DNA of 64,000 nt from Apostichopus californicus (lineage: Eukaryota > Echinodermata > Holothuroidea > Aspidochirotida > Stichopodidae). Of this stretch, positions 38,091-51,500 are shown piece after piece. The stretch lies in contig JAIPMN010003781.1 in the NCBI GenBank assembly GCA_020650975.1, positions 1 through 64,000 on the forward strand. The letters run 5' to 3'. The notes beneath the pieces were generated by a model, which did not search any database, was not told the DNA's origin, and saw only the letters and a program-made list of their open reading frames with translations. The position numbers were made by a program, and so were the translations under genes. Numbering within the stretch: the stretch's first letter is position 1; each line of letters begins with the position of its first letter.

Positions 38091-39759
38091 ATCCATTGAT
38101 TGATGTCTTAAAAAATTTCAAAATCACTGGGAAAGCCTTATAGTTCTTGTGAAACTACTGTAGGCATTTCTTCCTTGTATACATGAAATTAAAAAAAGCA
38201 TTCTTTTTTTTTTGGCAATTTGTCATGCTTACATAAAGATGCTTCATGCAAGACTGGAGAGCATGACATGTTTGTATTTAATCCATAAAATGCATTGTGC
38301 GTGAAATTTGTAGGTGATTGCTATTAAGAATAATGAGAAAGGACGGGTATTCTCTTTTCATGGCAATATGAATTGATACCTTTTGTACAATAACAAAGAA
38401 TACAAAAATGGAAACAAAGATATGATATTTTGCTTTCTTCTTCATTCTTTTCTCCACACCCATGCATATATTACGATTTAAAAACATTCAAATTATATAT
38501 TAATACACACTATCATATCTTCCCAGAAGATGCTGTAAATTCTTTAACATAATTACAATCATAATAATAATGCAATTTAGAATACTTGAAAAATGGAATT
38601 CCTTTTTACCAAGGTTGAAATAATAAATATAAACTCATGATGCCTTCTACACAGTATCATTCGTTATCCACTATTGTGAACGCAATGCCCAAGTCCATGT
38701 TTGAAAGTTCCCACAGGCACTTTGGCAACAGTTTAAAATCCACAATTACAATTATAAAATGTGCAAATATTTCCTCTTTCACAAAAGATGCTCCCCTCCC
38801 CCACACTCACTTCCCTGTCTGACTGCAGTCCCTTGCTCATGACATTAAACAGCTATTAACAGTTGACCCAGTGTGTGAGTTCCCTGAATTCATGTTATTT
38901 AGAGGTGCAAAGTATGTTACCACTTGACCCTGTGCTAGTTTCCCAGGCAATAAAGAGGAATTTGGATTCAGTTAAAAATGATATATCTAACAATTCAAGA
39001 ATGTAATAAAGCACCTTAGGATGTATTTTTCAAGGAATTGTTAAGAAAGGTTAAGCATACATTAAATCATACTATTGATAACCAGAAAGCCAAGAGACTT
39101 GGTGATTCATTGCCACAATTTTTTTTCCGAAAATTGAATGTAAGTTTTTTACACAAGGTGCTTGTACTTAACAAGGTGCAACCACATTCCATGCATGAAG
39201 TTCATACCTTTGGAGTAATGAAATACAAGGTTCCCGGACTATGACCTCTGGTGACCTCAAATGACCTTTAACCTCTACAGTAGGGTTCTTAGGCCCAATA
39301 AAAAGGATCCAAATACTGAGTATGAAGTTCATCTAACCATTGCTCATGAAGTTCTAGTTCACAAAGTTTTCATATCTTGACCTTTGGTTATCTCAAATGA
39401 CCTTTGACCTCTATGAAAAACAATAGGCTTTTTGTACTCGCTTAGGCATACTGTGTTTGAAATCTTGAATGACCTTTTCTACTTACTAAGTTGCATCCAC
39501 ATACCAAATATGGAGTTGAACCACCATAAACTTTTTAGTTTACATGCCAAGGTGTCACACACATGCATACATATATGTACAAACATACTCATACCCCATT
39601 ATACCAGGATTAACTGGTGGTTTCAGATGGGTGGGAGGGGGGGGGGAGGTGGGGTGGACTTGTAGAATGAGCATTTACTGTGAGAAATATGTAAAGCTAC
39701 ATAATACAGAATGAGACAAACTGCTTGCCTAGAGTTGCAACCCTAGAGACCCTGCTCTT
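38091..39759. other. Intergenic, no gene seen
   Basis: AT-rich sequence. Around 39240-39500 the phrase 'TGACCT..AAATGACCTTTGACCTCTA' recurs imperfectly, so a degenerate repeat is present. A G-rich tract lies at 39630-39655. Confidence 0.45.
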
Positions 39760-40830
39760 TTCCACATTCCATTCTGAAGTTGAAATATTAGAAACGAGCA
39801 TTATTTCTCAACAGTTCAAGTGGCACTGTTGGTAGTGCTCGGACTGAGAGAGTCAGACAAGCTCCATGTTGGCGGTTCAAGTACAGCTGGTGTATTTTTA
39901 TTTTTTTCTTATTTTCCTCATTCCATTCTGAAGTTGAAATATTAGAAACAAGCATTATTTCTCAACAGTTCAAGTGGCCCAGTTGGTAGTGCTCTGGACT
40001 GAGAGAGTCAGACAAGCTCCATGTTGGCGGTTCAATTCCAGCTGGTGTCTTTTTAATTTTTTTCTTATTTTCCTCATTCCATTCTGAAGTTGAAATATTA
40101 GAAACGAGCATTATTTCTCAACAGTTCAAGTGGCGCAGTTGGTAGTGCTCTGGACTGAGAGAGTCAGACAAGCTCCATGTTGGCGGTTCAATTCCAGTGG
40201 GTGAATTTTGATTTTTTTTCTTCTTCTTTTCCTCATTCTATTCTGAAGTTGAAATATTAGAAACGAGCATTATTTCTCAACAGTTCAAGTGGCGCAGTTG
40301 GTAGTGCTCTGGACTGAGAGAGTCAGACAAGCTCCATGTTGGCGGTTCAATTCCAGCTGGTGTATTTTTATTTTTTTCTTATTTTCCTCATTCCATTCTG
40401 AAGTTGAAATATTAGAAACGAGCATTATTTCTCAACAGTTCAAGTGGCGCAGTTGGTAGTGCTCTGAACTGAGAGAGTCAGACAAGCTCCATGTCCTGAG
40501 TTCAACTCCACATGAGAGCATTTTTATTTTCTGCTCTTTTCCTGCTTCCATTCTGAATTCTGAAGTTGAAATATTAGAAACGAGCATTATTTCTAAACAG
40601 TTCAAGTGGCGCAGTTGGTAGTGCTCTGAACTGAGAGAATCAGACAAGCTCCATGTCCTGAGTTCGACTCCAGCCAGAGCCTTTTACTTTTCTGTTCTTT
40701 GGAGCAGGCAGAAGTATAAAGGTAAGAAACGAAGTTGAATAATTGGGAACCGAAATGGTGTAATTGGTTGTTCCGTGAGCTTTGAAGTTTTGATTTGCTG
40801 GGTTCAAGCCCTGGGTTGGTTATTGCCGTC
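39760..40830 (+). repeat. Tandem array of tRNA-like (Pol III box) modules
   Basis: Six units spaced about 154-162 bp. Each has a lead (GAAGTTGAAATATTAGAAAC), an A-box (TGGCGCAGTTGG, starting near 39821, 39975, 40131, 40290, 40445 and 40607) and a B-box (GGTTCAATTCC or AGTTCGACTCC) about 50 bases on. T-rich runs follow the first five modules within about 30 bases. A seventh, diverged unit has TGGTGTAATTGG at 40756 and GGGTTCAAGCC at 40800. Acceptor stems do not pair well, so these are tRNA-derived elements, not standard tRNA genes. Confidence 0.85.
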
Positions 40831-40855
40831 CTAGGACTTCGCTGGCAGTCTGTAT

Positions 40856-41090
40856 TCTGACAAGGTACCCAAGAGGCCCAGGTGAGTTGCGCGGATTCCC
40901 TCCCCCCTGACAAGGTACCCACGCGGACCAGGTGAGTTGCGCGGATTCCCTCCCCCCTGACAAGGTACCCACGCGGACCAGGTGAGTTGCGCGGATTCCC
41001 TCCCCCCTGACAAGGTTCCCACGCGGACCAGGTGAGTTGCGCGGAACCCCTCCCCCTGACAAGGTTCCCAAGCGGACACCGATCTCCCTG
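40856..41090 (+). repeat. 50-bp minisatellite
   Basis: Four and a half copies at exact 50-bp spacing (CAAGGTACCC at 40861, 40911, 40961; CAAGGTTCCC at 41011). Every unit contains CCAGGTGAGTTGCG, which is a consensus-like splice donor. GC-rich compared with its surroundings. Confidence 0.94.
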
Positions 41091-41171
41091 ACTAGGTTCA
41101 GGAAAGAAAATGTTTTGAAAAAACGACTAAGTCCAAACAAGTGGAGCTTTAAATATTTAAACCACTTTATG

Positions 41172-41255
41172 TTTCAGTGTCTCACCTAATAGTCTAGTGG
41201 TAGTGAAAAAATTTTTGCAACAGAAGGTCCCTGGTTCAAAACCAACTTCTGCTCT
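41172..41255 (+). repeat. tRNA-like Pol III module, probable SINE head
   Basis: TAGTCTAGTGGTAGTG (41189) fits an A-box and GGTTCAAAACC (41233-41243) a B-box, at usual spacing. Acceptor and T stems pair poorly, and the anticodon region is AT-rich, so a functional tRNA is unlikely. Confidence 0.45.
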
Positions 41256-44200
41256 TCTTTTACCAGCTAACCAATAAAAAAAAATATATATATATATATA
41301 TACCTTCACAGAGGTTACAGATTTTTTTTTTATTCATCATATCTACAGGGTTTTCAGAAGTTGACCTCTGCATGACCTCAAATCATTTTTTTAAATTCAC
41401 ATTCTAATGATTACCATGTGGAATTTGCATACAAAGCATTTACTTCAACCGAGATGTACATACTGTTTTGCGTTATCACGTTCAAGACATCTTTGGACAT
41501 TGACCTCAAATTTACCTTTGACCTCTACCAATATCTTCTAGTCACCATGGAGACTCAACTACACCAAGCTGTACTAATTGAGGTATCATGTTTACAAGCT
41601 TGGGCATAACATACATATACACACATATGCCATCACCATATCACAGATTGCCCTTGAAGTGTAAAATAGCTACTTAAACCATGTGTAAACAAGATTGTCA
41701 TTTAGTATACAAAGATCATGTGACTAGTCAAAGCCATCTTAATTGAAAGATATGCAAGTCAGCTTGTTGCCACACAATTTTTTGGCCACTAAATTTGTCA
41801 GAAGTAAGAATAAAATCTTTTAGGAAACTGCAAGCAATGTTTAGCATGCTAAACTTTCAGTGGGCTTCTGGCAACCTTTAAGAATCCCTTTGAGATCATT
41901 CTCCTCAAACAATATGTACTAAAGAGCATGATAGGTTCCATATCGATGTGTGGAAAACCTAGCCTCTGAGAATAAATTTATGAATGCAGAGAGCTAGGGA
42001 TCACTGAGGTAACTTGAGCTGATTATCATGTTGTTTTATTGCCATAAACTTAAAAAATATTCTCACTTAAAATGAAACTTTGTCCCCCCCCCCCCCACAG
42101 TAGTGTGATGAAAGAACAAAACCTTTGTCAGAGAAAACATCCTTTCACTTTCGTGAGCACCGCAAAAGTGAAAACTGCAAAATAGTGCAATATTTAAGCT
42201 TTCAGTTTATATTCTCCTGTCTGACACTGACTAATAATTGCCACTACTCTCACCACTGAACAAATACACCTTTGTAAAAAAATTGTTATCTTCACACAAA
42301 ACAGTATACAGTCAATTAAAATTGATTTCAGAGATACAGAATACTAACAATATGCCTATGTCTGTCTGTGGGGAAGGGGGGGGGGATGTTTGAAAACTTA
42401 CCACACTTTAGTAAGAAAAATCCAAAGTTTTAGGAGTGAATGCCAACATATTTTTGAGTTTCAACAGCTTGATATTGGATTTATTGTGATTGGCTGGATC
42501 CATTTTTAATGCCCCATAGTTTTGACACTATTCAATTTTCATAATATGAATGTCTACATAACTGTTTACCAGTATAGCTTTACTTGAATGGGACATTAAT
42601 CACATTAATCACAACCTGAAGTTTACCACTGGGTGATAAATGTATGGGAAACAGTCACACAGGAATGTACTAATTTAAAGAATGAACTCTCATTGTTCCA
42701 ACCCCAACATTCAAATGGAATCTTTACACTACTGTAACTATAGCCTAACAAGGTGTTTACATGCACAAATCGCATATGCAAATATCTCGCAACAGACAAA
42801 ATCAAATTCAAAGTTTTAAGTACTCAGAAATACTGTGATCCGATTATCACTTATTTAAATTAAATTTAAATTAGTTTAATAAAAAAAATATCATCTTTCT
42901 GCTTTTGGGAACATTAATATGACAACATTCTACCAAATTTTCCTTCACAAAAACATTTTGGTGCCCCGTACTAACTCTATCCATAACCAGTTGATTTTCA
43001 ATCTGTTGTTGTCTGCAACATGACCACTTCAATTGAAAGCAGGTCATCATGTGACAAGCCCCCACTCTAATGTTATTTTTCCTCTGAGGTATGTGACCCA
43101 TTAAATAAACTTACACATAGGGATCATGTTTATAATAACATCAAATGACTTCCAAACTGAAGACAGTATTCCTTGTCACCTAGGAACCCAAACTTTAAAA
43201 CTTGCTATACTTCATGATTTTATGCCTTTTCTACATGATAATATAAAGAAAATGTGGAAAGTAATATATATTTGAAGGAATTAACCACCACCGAAAGCTT
43301 TTCAAAAAAGGTGGTTTCATATCATTTTCATAAAAGCATTAAATTTACATTAATACAATACCATCAGCTGATATAACTTTACTATGAAGAGCTGACATTC
43401 CAAATCTTTCAATGAATAAACATTCAAGACCCTCACGTAATAAAGAAGCATATATCTTACGAAACTACAACAAGGTATTAAAGGTATTTAGATTTAGACA
43501 AACAGCTAGTATCAAGAATTATTGCTATTATTTTCATCATCAGAAATATCCTCTGAAATCAGTTTTTCCATGATTTCATAATTAAAGGAAAATCTTTTTT
43601 CGGAAAAAACCTTACCAATCCGTTGCGAATTGATATCAAGAAAATTATCAGTTATTAATTTCATCAGCAACACCTGTATTCTTTCTATGATATATACCAG
43701 ATATGTATATTACATATAAATAAATATATATTTTATTATTTCTGAAATTTTTGGAAAATTAGGGACATACATAGTAGTGCACCTTCAGATCTGAATTAAT
43801 CATTTTCAGTTTTTAACAATAAACTGTTTGTTAATAACTTGTTACCACTGCGGTTGCTTCCTATGATGCCCTTAAACATGATAAACTGCAAACTTCTTCC
43901 TTATTTAAATACCTTGTATAATATGAATGCATTATATGGAAGGTGATGGTATGTATAGCAAAGAGACAATAGACCCCCATCCAACCCCCCTCAATCCCCC
44001 CCCCCCCTCCTTCCACCATCATACTCAGAATTGCAAGCAAAAAAAACAAGATGGTGTCTTAACTATGGACACCACAGCTCAGTTTTTGTGACCATTTAAC
44101 ATTGTGCAATAACTACTGATATTTCAGAACTGACACTACACCACAACAGTTCAAATACACTGTGTACTGTATGTAACTTCTGACTCAAATGAAACCAAAT

Positions 44201-44557
44201 AAAACTACTGTAAATTAGATTGTTCACCCTTCCCACCCCCACCCCACTCCTCACATCCAACAATATCATACTAAAAGGCAGCTCATTTTGTTTGATGTAA
44301 TAAATTTAAAAATCAAACTTATTCAAAAACTAAAATTCCACAGCAATGTATTATAATCCTCATGCAAAATAAAAATTCGCTATATGCACAAATGACATTG
44401 TTTTTGTCCAAATTTAAATTTCACACATATATTAAAAGGGGAAATGAATAAAGACACAATACTGACCAGTTTTGATTGTTACTGAATTTCCACACTTTTA
44501 ACTTTGTTCTGTTAAATACCCAAATACTATATGAGAGGAGAGCTTGCTTGTCCGTGG
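41256..44557. other. Intergenic, no gene seen
   Basis: AT-rich DNA with C or G homopolymer runs (42085, 42377, 43998). Small frames carry no recognisable motif, and no convincing exon was found on either strand. Confidence 0.45.
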
Positions 44558-44817
44558 TTAAAGGTAGTCTGAAGTAGAGGCCCCAAATTATAGCACGCTA
44601 TAATTGCTAGACCTTTTCAAAAAGTACTTTCCTGAAGGTCTTTACTCTCCAAGTTGTTCTCAGACATTTTTAAGGAACACACAAGATGACTGAATGTCCC
44701 AGTGATGAAAATTTTGTAATAAAAAAAAATAGTAATAAAAACAGTTTTGGAATTTTGACCAAAGGTGACCATATTTGAATATCTAGCATATTTGGGGCCA
44801 ATACAGCATACCTTTAA
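44558..44817. mobile_element. MITE-like repeat, TTAA family C, copy 2
   Basis: 260 bp flanked by TTAA at both ends. The termini TTAAAGGTAG and CATACCTTTAA are short inverted repeats. Its reverse complement aligns with 979-1222. No coding capacity. Confidence 0.72.
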
Positions 44818-45450
44818 GGACCAAACAAGGACAAAATTCCGCTAGGATTGTGCCTTTTAAAAAGAAGGATGAAACTTGTAACAAGTTACCCTGGCTAATT
44901 TTTTTTTAATTAAGGCATGAATGATGAACCAGTAGGTAAAAGTACACTGTACATTATATTACCCAAAATGCATCTCTGTAGGTTAAAAGAGATTAGAATT
45001 TCTATTGCTAAAGCAACTCAAATTGTACATTGTTCTTTCCATTTGTTGTCAGGAATTTCCACTAAACTTAATATTGAGTATGACTCGAAATAGTATAGTA
45101 AACAGTCTTGAGTAAGACAGCTTTCAGATTTTTTTTCTTCTACAGTACCTAGTGAGCTCTAATTTAGTATGAATTTGGTGCAAAAATTCGGTCTCCCAGA
45201 TACTATCCCATATTATCTAATAAAATATCTCATGATCAATTCCGTTTGACAATTTTGGATATTCCTGACTATTCTCTTCGTCATTTTAAATGCAACTTTT
45301 AACATTAAAACTGGTAAAAGAGGTGGGTTTTTACGAGAGTTTGATTTCCGAGAATGAAAAAAAAAATGAAAGAGATTCTCTAAATGCGAAAAGCTGCTCG
45401 AAGGGGAAAGAGAATCCCTCGTATCTTTAACCTTTACTACTTTCCCGACG

Positions 45451-45833
45451 TTAAACACCGACGTTTGTCTTCCTCTTGCTGTTATTGTTGTTCGCATCTT
45501 TCCTCTTTCTCCGCTTCGGTGACACCCCGGTACCGTTCTTACCCTGGGAGGACCCCACCGGGTCCCGGTTGTTGTTCTTCTTGGCCTTTGTAGATTTCTT
45601 CGTCTTCCTCTTGCGCGTTGTCTTGGCAACCTGCTGCTGTCCAGGTATCGTCTGGTCCTTATCTCTCCATCCGGCGCCATGCAGGAAGTCTTCGATAAAG
45701 TCGCTGAGGATGCTGCCGGTGAACGGCGCCACCCAGTAGACCAGGACGTGCTCGTAGAAGGGATGGTTCTCGCAGTTGTACGTCATGGCTGTTGCTAAGG
45801 CGGGGTTGATCATACTGCCGGTCCATTCTAAGC
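45451..45833 (-). CDS. Aquaporin constant 3' exon (second NPA box and basic tail)
   Basis: The exon opens with acceptor TTGTAG and supplies the last two bases of a split Gly codon. It then encodes LEWTGSMINPALATAM, the final membrane segment, and a charged tail ending KRKTNVGV. It fits both upstream donors in phase 1. The introns would be 2134 bp (proximal) and 8682 bp (distal). It is the only exon of this type I found in the window. Confidence 0.85.
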
Positions 45834-48550
45834 CTACAAGAGGGCAAAACGTAAAACACAAGAAAGTATTTAAATTATTAAAGTTATTCAAACGGTGCGA
45901 TTAGGGTTAAAATGGGCCATTCAGGCAAGGAGCTTCAGTTAACTGTACTACAGTACATGGACTTTTGCAAAGAGCTTTTCATAGCACAGAATGCTGAACA
46001 CATCCATAATGTCTGTGTTTACTATTTACTACAGAAATTTGGCAAAATGCTGATAGCTAAAATATTAAAAATTCAAATAATTTTACTTTTAAGCTCCAGT
46101 AGGTTTGCTTAGTTTTATGGGTTGTTTTAATCAGTTTTGAGAAAAAACTAAGGATGCCGATACTATACCACAAAGCAATTCATCTTGCAAACAAATTTAG
46201 GTCATGTGTGAAGGATCAAACTATCACTGTTAAAACAGATTTTTTTTTTCATTTCCATTACTTTATCAATTCTGTTCTCTTTTCACTTTGATGCCTTCAT
46301 TAAAAACTATAGCAGAAGGTAAATATGTCCATGCTATAATTCTTCAAAGCCTATGTTTCGATCGCTTAGGACACTTCCCAAAGCTTTGCGACACTTTTGG
46401 GACATTTTCAGACCTTATCAGACATTTTGAAAGCTGACATTTAAGCCAGCCAACCTTGTGGCAGCACTGTCGGGATGGTACACAACACCATACAAATTTG
46501 ATTTTACATAGATCAATATTTCTAGATTTCAACAAAATGTACAGAACCTTCTTTTACTAAATAAATTCTTGTGTCTCCCCCATTTAGCTCACATTACACT
46601 TGTGGGCACAGCGTAACACCTGTCACAAGAAACACTTTTTTCTCTCACATGATTGTCACCTATAGTAGGGTATGTAGTACACAGGTGTATTTCATATGGA
46701 AGTGTCTCTAGCAGTGATTTATATTTCAGACAAAAATGTCCAATTGATTTTCTCCACAGGGTGACACTTCTATAAAACTTAAAATAAAACTGCCCTTATG
46801 TATGGTTCCGTAATGTACTGGAGATCTGCTTATCAATATTTAACGTTACTCATCTATATGAGGAAAAGTTTAATTTGTAAATAATATATTTATATACTTG
46901 TACTTGACAAACAATGGAGCAGATTAAAAATAAAAGTAATTTAGTCAAGAGTAGGTTTAAAAAATTCTTTTTTTAGAAAAAGTTGAAGCAAAGATAGTTC
47001 ACCACAAATTGATCTGTTTGATAAAGTCTCACTTTCACCTAAATAAAATTTTAAAAAGTTTCACGTACTGTAACTCTCCTCTAAACACCAGATATTGCAG
47101 TTTGAAAATGTTTCCACACATTTACAGTATGTCTTCTCCCCAACCCCCACCCCTCCCCAAACCGAACTTTCCAAATTCTAAATATTTAGTTTTGACGTAA
47201 TTTTGATATTGTATAGAACTTATTTATATAAAACAATAAAAATTACTACTTAGGTTCTGTGACTAGTAGAAACATGTGAACAATTTTACACTTATTTTCA
47301 CATATCAATATTCATTTTTCCCATAAATCTGCAAAGTGCAAATTTTGCTATGATTTGAATTAATTACCATCATTTATTATATATTAACTTCTAGTGTTTC
47401 CTGTAATATATCTGTGACGTGCTGAAAGTGCTAAAACACTGGACTCATGCAAGGCAGTTAATTTTTTTTAGCTTCTTGCCTTCAAAATTCAAATAGTACT
47501 TTACAAAACTTAACCTAATTTCCTACTCGAATTTTCCTTGAACAACATCTGTAATTTGCAGCTACTGTAGGATAAAGTCATTTCTTTTTTTAAAGATTTT
47601 CTTTTTGAAAATAAATTCACAGCATATACACTCCCTTTATCTTACAAATTATTTTCATTCAAAGAATGGTTGACTAAAGCTTGTTTACTTCTTTCTAGAC
47701 ATCAGATCGAATGGTGATTGGTGACCAATGCTAGTGCTGAAATTTTCTCCTTGCAAATCGATGAAAAAAATCTTTCTTATTTCCCCGACAATTTGAAACT
47801 AAATACTACTGTCTTGCCGAATTACAATTTCCACTTGAACATGATCTATAGTATTCCAGATTTTATGATTTCATGATGAAAAAATATTAAATCTGGACCA
47901 TAAAAGCTTCATCAAAAAAAAAAGAGTACAGAATTGTGAAAGAAAATGGGGAAGCTGCAAAATTTACCGATAACGACTGCTACCACACTGGCAAAGCTAT
48001 TGGTTGCCCTCTCCCAACTCTTCCCGGTCACAAAACTGGCAATAACTCTCAGAATGACGGTAAAGAGCATCTCCACTGCCATTCCTTGCCAGAGCAGGAC
48101 CTGATTGGTCGAATGGCAAGTCTGTGAAAGGAACTCGGACCTGCTGACGTGCTGATTGGTCAGCTGCATGTACCCCCAAAGGAGTATGATGAATCGCCCC
48201 CCGAGACACCCGCCCGCCACCTGACAGACCACGATCCCCACCCCTTCCCAGAATGGCTTCTTCTTATTCCAGACCTGATCGAACGTCGAGAGAGGGTTGG
48301 CGAAGGCATCGAACAGATTCATGTAAATCCAGATCAGCAGGAACAAGGTCAGCGCGAACGAGGTCATGCCGTACGACTCGATCATGTTACCGTTCTCGAA
48401 GACGTTGGCCACCACGATGAACGTGCAGCAGAACTCGCTGGCGAAAGGGTAGTACTTTTGTGGCAGGAGCAGCTGACAGGCTTTCTTCAAAGCCAGAGCC
48501 AAAACACAATTCAACAGGCACACGATGACAAAGGCAACGACAGGCAACAT
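45451..48550 (-). CDS. AQP11/12-type aquaporin, isoform with proximal first exon
   Basis: Two predicted exons: 47968-48550 and 45451-45833, joined in phase 1 to give 321 aa. Several hydrophobic segments are visible. The first pore box is NPL (residues 85-87) and the second is NPA (204-206) within GLEWTGSMINPALATA. Then VYWVAPFTGS matches human AQP11 VYWLAPSLGI. AQP11-type channels (superaquaporins) typically have a deviant first box and often reside in intracellular membranes. The start chosen is the ATG at 48548-48550; an open frame continues 12 codons upstream to a TTG but has no ATG. After the last membrane segment comes a tail of about 70 residues rich in Lys, Arg and Asn (RKRKTKKSTKAKK, KRRKRK), making the protein longer than human AQP11 (271 aa). 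AQP11 versus AQP12 orthology cannot be settled here, so no symbol is given. Confidence 0.88.
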
Positions 48551-51500
48551 GGTGAAATGATTGTTGGTAATTATCTCCTCTCCCAAAATGAAAAATTCAC
48601 GACAAACGGTGGGTGAGAAATCTCCAAATGAATTGTCTACGCAATTTTGTTAACACCCTCAGAGAGAGAAACAATGATGTTTTATCATACGTATATAGAA
48701 CCGGGTAACAGGAAACACATGAATTCTGTACTTCTGCACATAACGTTGGCCTTCGCAGCAGGAAATGAGGATTTCCTTTCTCCCCACAGCCAAACTGTTT
48801 ACATGAAACAAGGTGGTTGTCTGCCTAATGTACGAACACTATCGTAACATAAACTCTTCTATGCACACAACCTCACTGCAATAGTCATATATATCTTGTC
48901 AAAAAACATACAGACTTGTCGTCCACAAGAAATCCAACCACTTCAAGCGGCAAACGCAAAAACAAAAAAAATATCCTGTCAATTTACTTTCACTTTCGGA
49001 AGAAATTACAAGCTTGTTGCACGAGATAATTCAAAATTGACTGAATTTTTTTCCCCGTCTTACAAATACACCTCTCTCACTTAACTAGCCTTTTGTCACT
49101 TACACTTGACCCATTTCTAGGACAGCTAAAAATCTTTTGCTTTCAATTCGATCCAGATGCAAACATCGCCAAAATTCTCAGCTGTCTGGCCGAGAGCATA
49201 AAAGCGAAACAAATGTTTTGACAGTTGAGTGTACACACAGCCAAGGCCAAGAACATCGGAGGATGACAGGATTTTGTTTCTTCTCCCCGACTAAATATTC
49301 AAATCACATTCATTCTAGCGGAAACAGATTTTTCAGAATCTTTATTTTTGAGATCGCAAAAAATTTTTGTTTTGCCAGAAACGGGCAAACTTTACTCTAG
49401 GGTATATGATAAAATGTACAAAGTTCTAGAGAAATGAATTCACGCTACTTCAACTTCAAGTGAAGCAAAAAGCTGTAAAAACAATTCCAAATTTTAAAGG
49501 TGTGGTCAAATTTAAAATTGCAAAACACTGTATTTACACAGTAGCTTCCTAGGATGACTGTAAAGTTTAACACGTAGTCTCTTAACTGTCACTGGGTGCC
49601 GTCCGTGGTCAAAAGACTGACTCCATTTAAGGTTGTAGAACTTGAAGAGATAATCACACCTGTAGCTTGTTACACAATAAGAAATGACGGAGGCAAGCTA
49701 CAGTATAATGTACCACTACTACTGTATACTTTTCTTTTCAGTTCCAGTGTGTAGAAAATTGCTTTGAAATACAAACAGTCAAATATTTAAACATCAATTT
49801 CAAAACTTCCAATCCTTCAAACCTCCACAAAATTTGAAGAAACGAAAAACAACTTCAAACTGTTAAATATTCTGATTCCACTCCAGGCAGAAAGCAAAAG
49901 TTTCCCAAAAAAATTCAGTCTCACATTAAACTTGATTACATCAAACTTTGGCAATCGGCTGACAGACAGACAGACAGACAGACACTTTGATTGTCAGACT
50001 GTGTTGAGATTTTCAAAAGTTATAAATACACACAGGCCTGTATAACATTAGTGAATGAGCAAGCCAGGGCTCAAGGTAAGAAAAGCACTATCACAAGTTG
50101 TCCCCCTTCCAGCTATTCAGCATGTGACAAAAGAAGGTTCTTGAAAAAAGTAGAATAGAATTTCCTTCTGCTTTTTAATAGTTGAAATCTGCAATGTCTG
50201 CAATGCACTACTGTAGTAGGGCTACTGTATAGCACTCAAAAGGCATTTATACCGCTAGAGACACCACCTGCTCAGTAAATCACAATTGAATATAATATGA
50301 TAAGCTTGAAACTGTTTCTGATAGTGTCACCATACAGTTGGTACATACAGTAATAAATGGATACTGCACTGTGCACACCACAAAGTTTGTTAAAGACTAC
50401 TCCAAGTTATCTGTTATCTGAAAAGCTTGACTTTTGCCCCTGCTGAAACACAAACTCATGTTACTACAGTATCTCAAGTAAAGTCATCTATTTGTACAGT
50501 ACTAATTTGTCAGGTGACTGTTGTGTCCCTATATATACACACACACACATATATAGTTATACTGTGTATATAAATAGTCACTTTACAAGTTCAAAGTCTC
50601 TAACTGTACCCAAGATTCTCCACTAATATCAATTCTCGCATATCAAGTGTAACTGTTCACTAGAAAATGGTTAACTACCAGAGAGAGAAAGAGAGCTGAA
50701 TTAAGTCCCTCAAAAGTCCACTAGCTGGTACACCTCCAAATAAACTCTCTGAGCTCCCAAAAATATTCCCCTCACAAGTTACAGACTGGCGAGACACACC
50801 TACCAACCTAGACTATACTGAACTTAACTGTACAGTTATAGCTGACCTCCTTTGCAAACACAATTGAATATATACTTGGGTTGACAACAAGTGTTTTTAA
50901 GGCCTTGGTTTGATCTTTTGAGGGCATGAGTCTGGATTGTTTAAATACTGTGAGTGTGGGTCAAAGGTCAAATTTATTCTCAATGGGGGTGGTTATCATA
51001 ACATTCCATTGTTCATTCTGTAACAGCCACATCACATGATCACAGAGCAGTTATGTCAGCTATAAAACATAAATAGACAACGTGGAATTACATAAGCACA
51101 TCACATGATTCTCCAGCACTCTTAAAATGTTAAATTTTTTGTTCTTTTTGGGGAATGATAAATACTTCATTTTCTGATATATATATATGAAACTTTAAAC
51201 TTGGCATTGAGTCAAATCTGTAGTACAAAACAAACTGCAAATTGTTCTGGGAGTTTACAAGCCAAAAAGCATACAATATTTCATTGATTATTTGTGTGGA
51301 AAAGGTATCTTTAAGTCAAAGTTGATACAGTTGAAAAGCAAAATCGAAAGAGTCCATTACACAGAGTACTACACACTGGTATGGTTAACAGAACACATCA
51401 AAACTATTCTCTGTGTTTTAATACCAAACACTTGACAAATGTCACAAAGTTCTCTTATATGTTTTCAACGGTTTTCTTCAATTTATCTGTTCAAAGTAAC

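Noticed and set aside
39821-40675. Calling the six modules functional tRNA genes
   Set aside because: A and B boxes are good, but acceptor stems do not pair and no convincing anticodon arm is common to all units.
40820-41140. 106- and 82-codon minus-strand frames with a repeated Gly/Arg/Pro pattern
   Set aside because: Produced by the 50-bp minisatellite; since 50 is not a multiple of three, the repeated peptide cycles frames.
48551-48586. In-frame extension of the proximal aquaporin exon upstream to 48586
   Set aside because: The codon at 48584-48586 is TTG, not ATG. The ATG at 48548-48550 makes the exon begin at the same point as its distal paralogue.
48149-48616. 155-codon plus-strand frame over the aquaporin exon
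   Set aside because: Antisense shadow; the minus-strand frame has membrane segments and aquaporin motifs.
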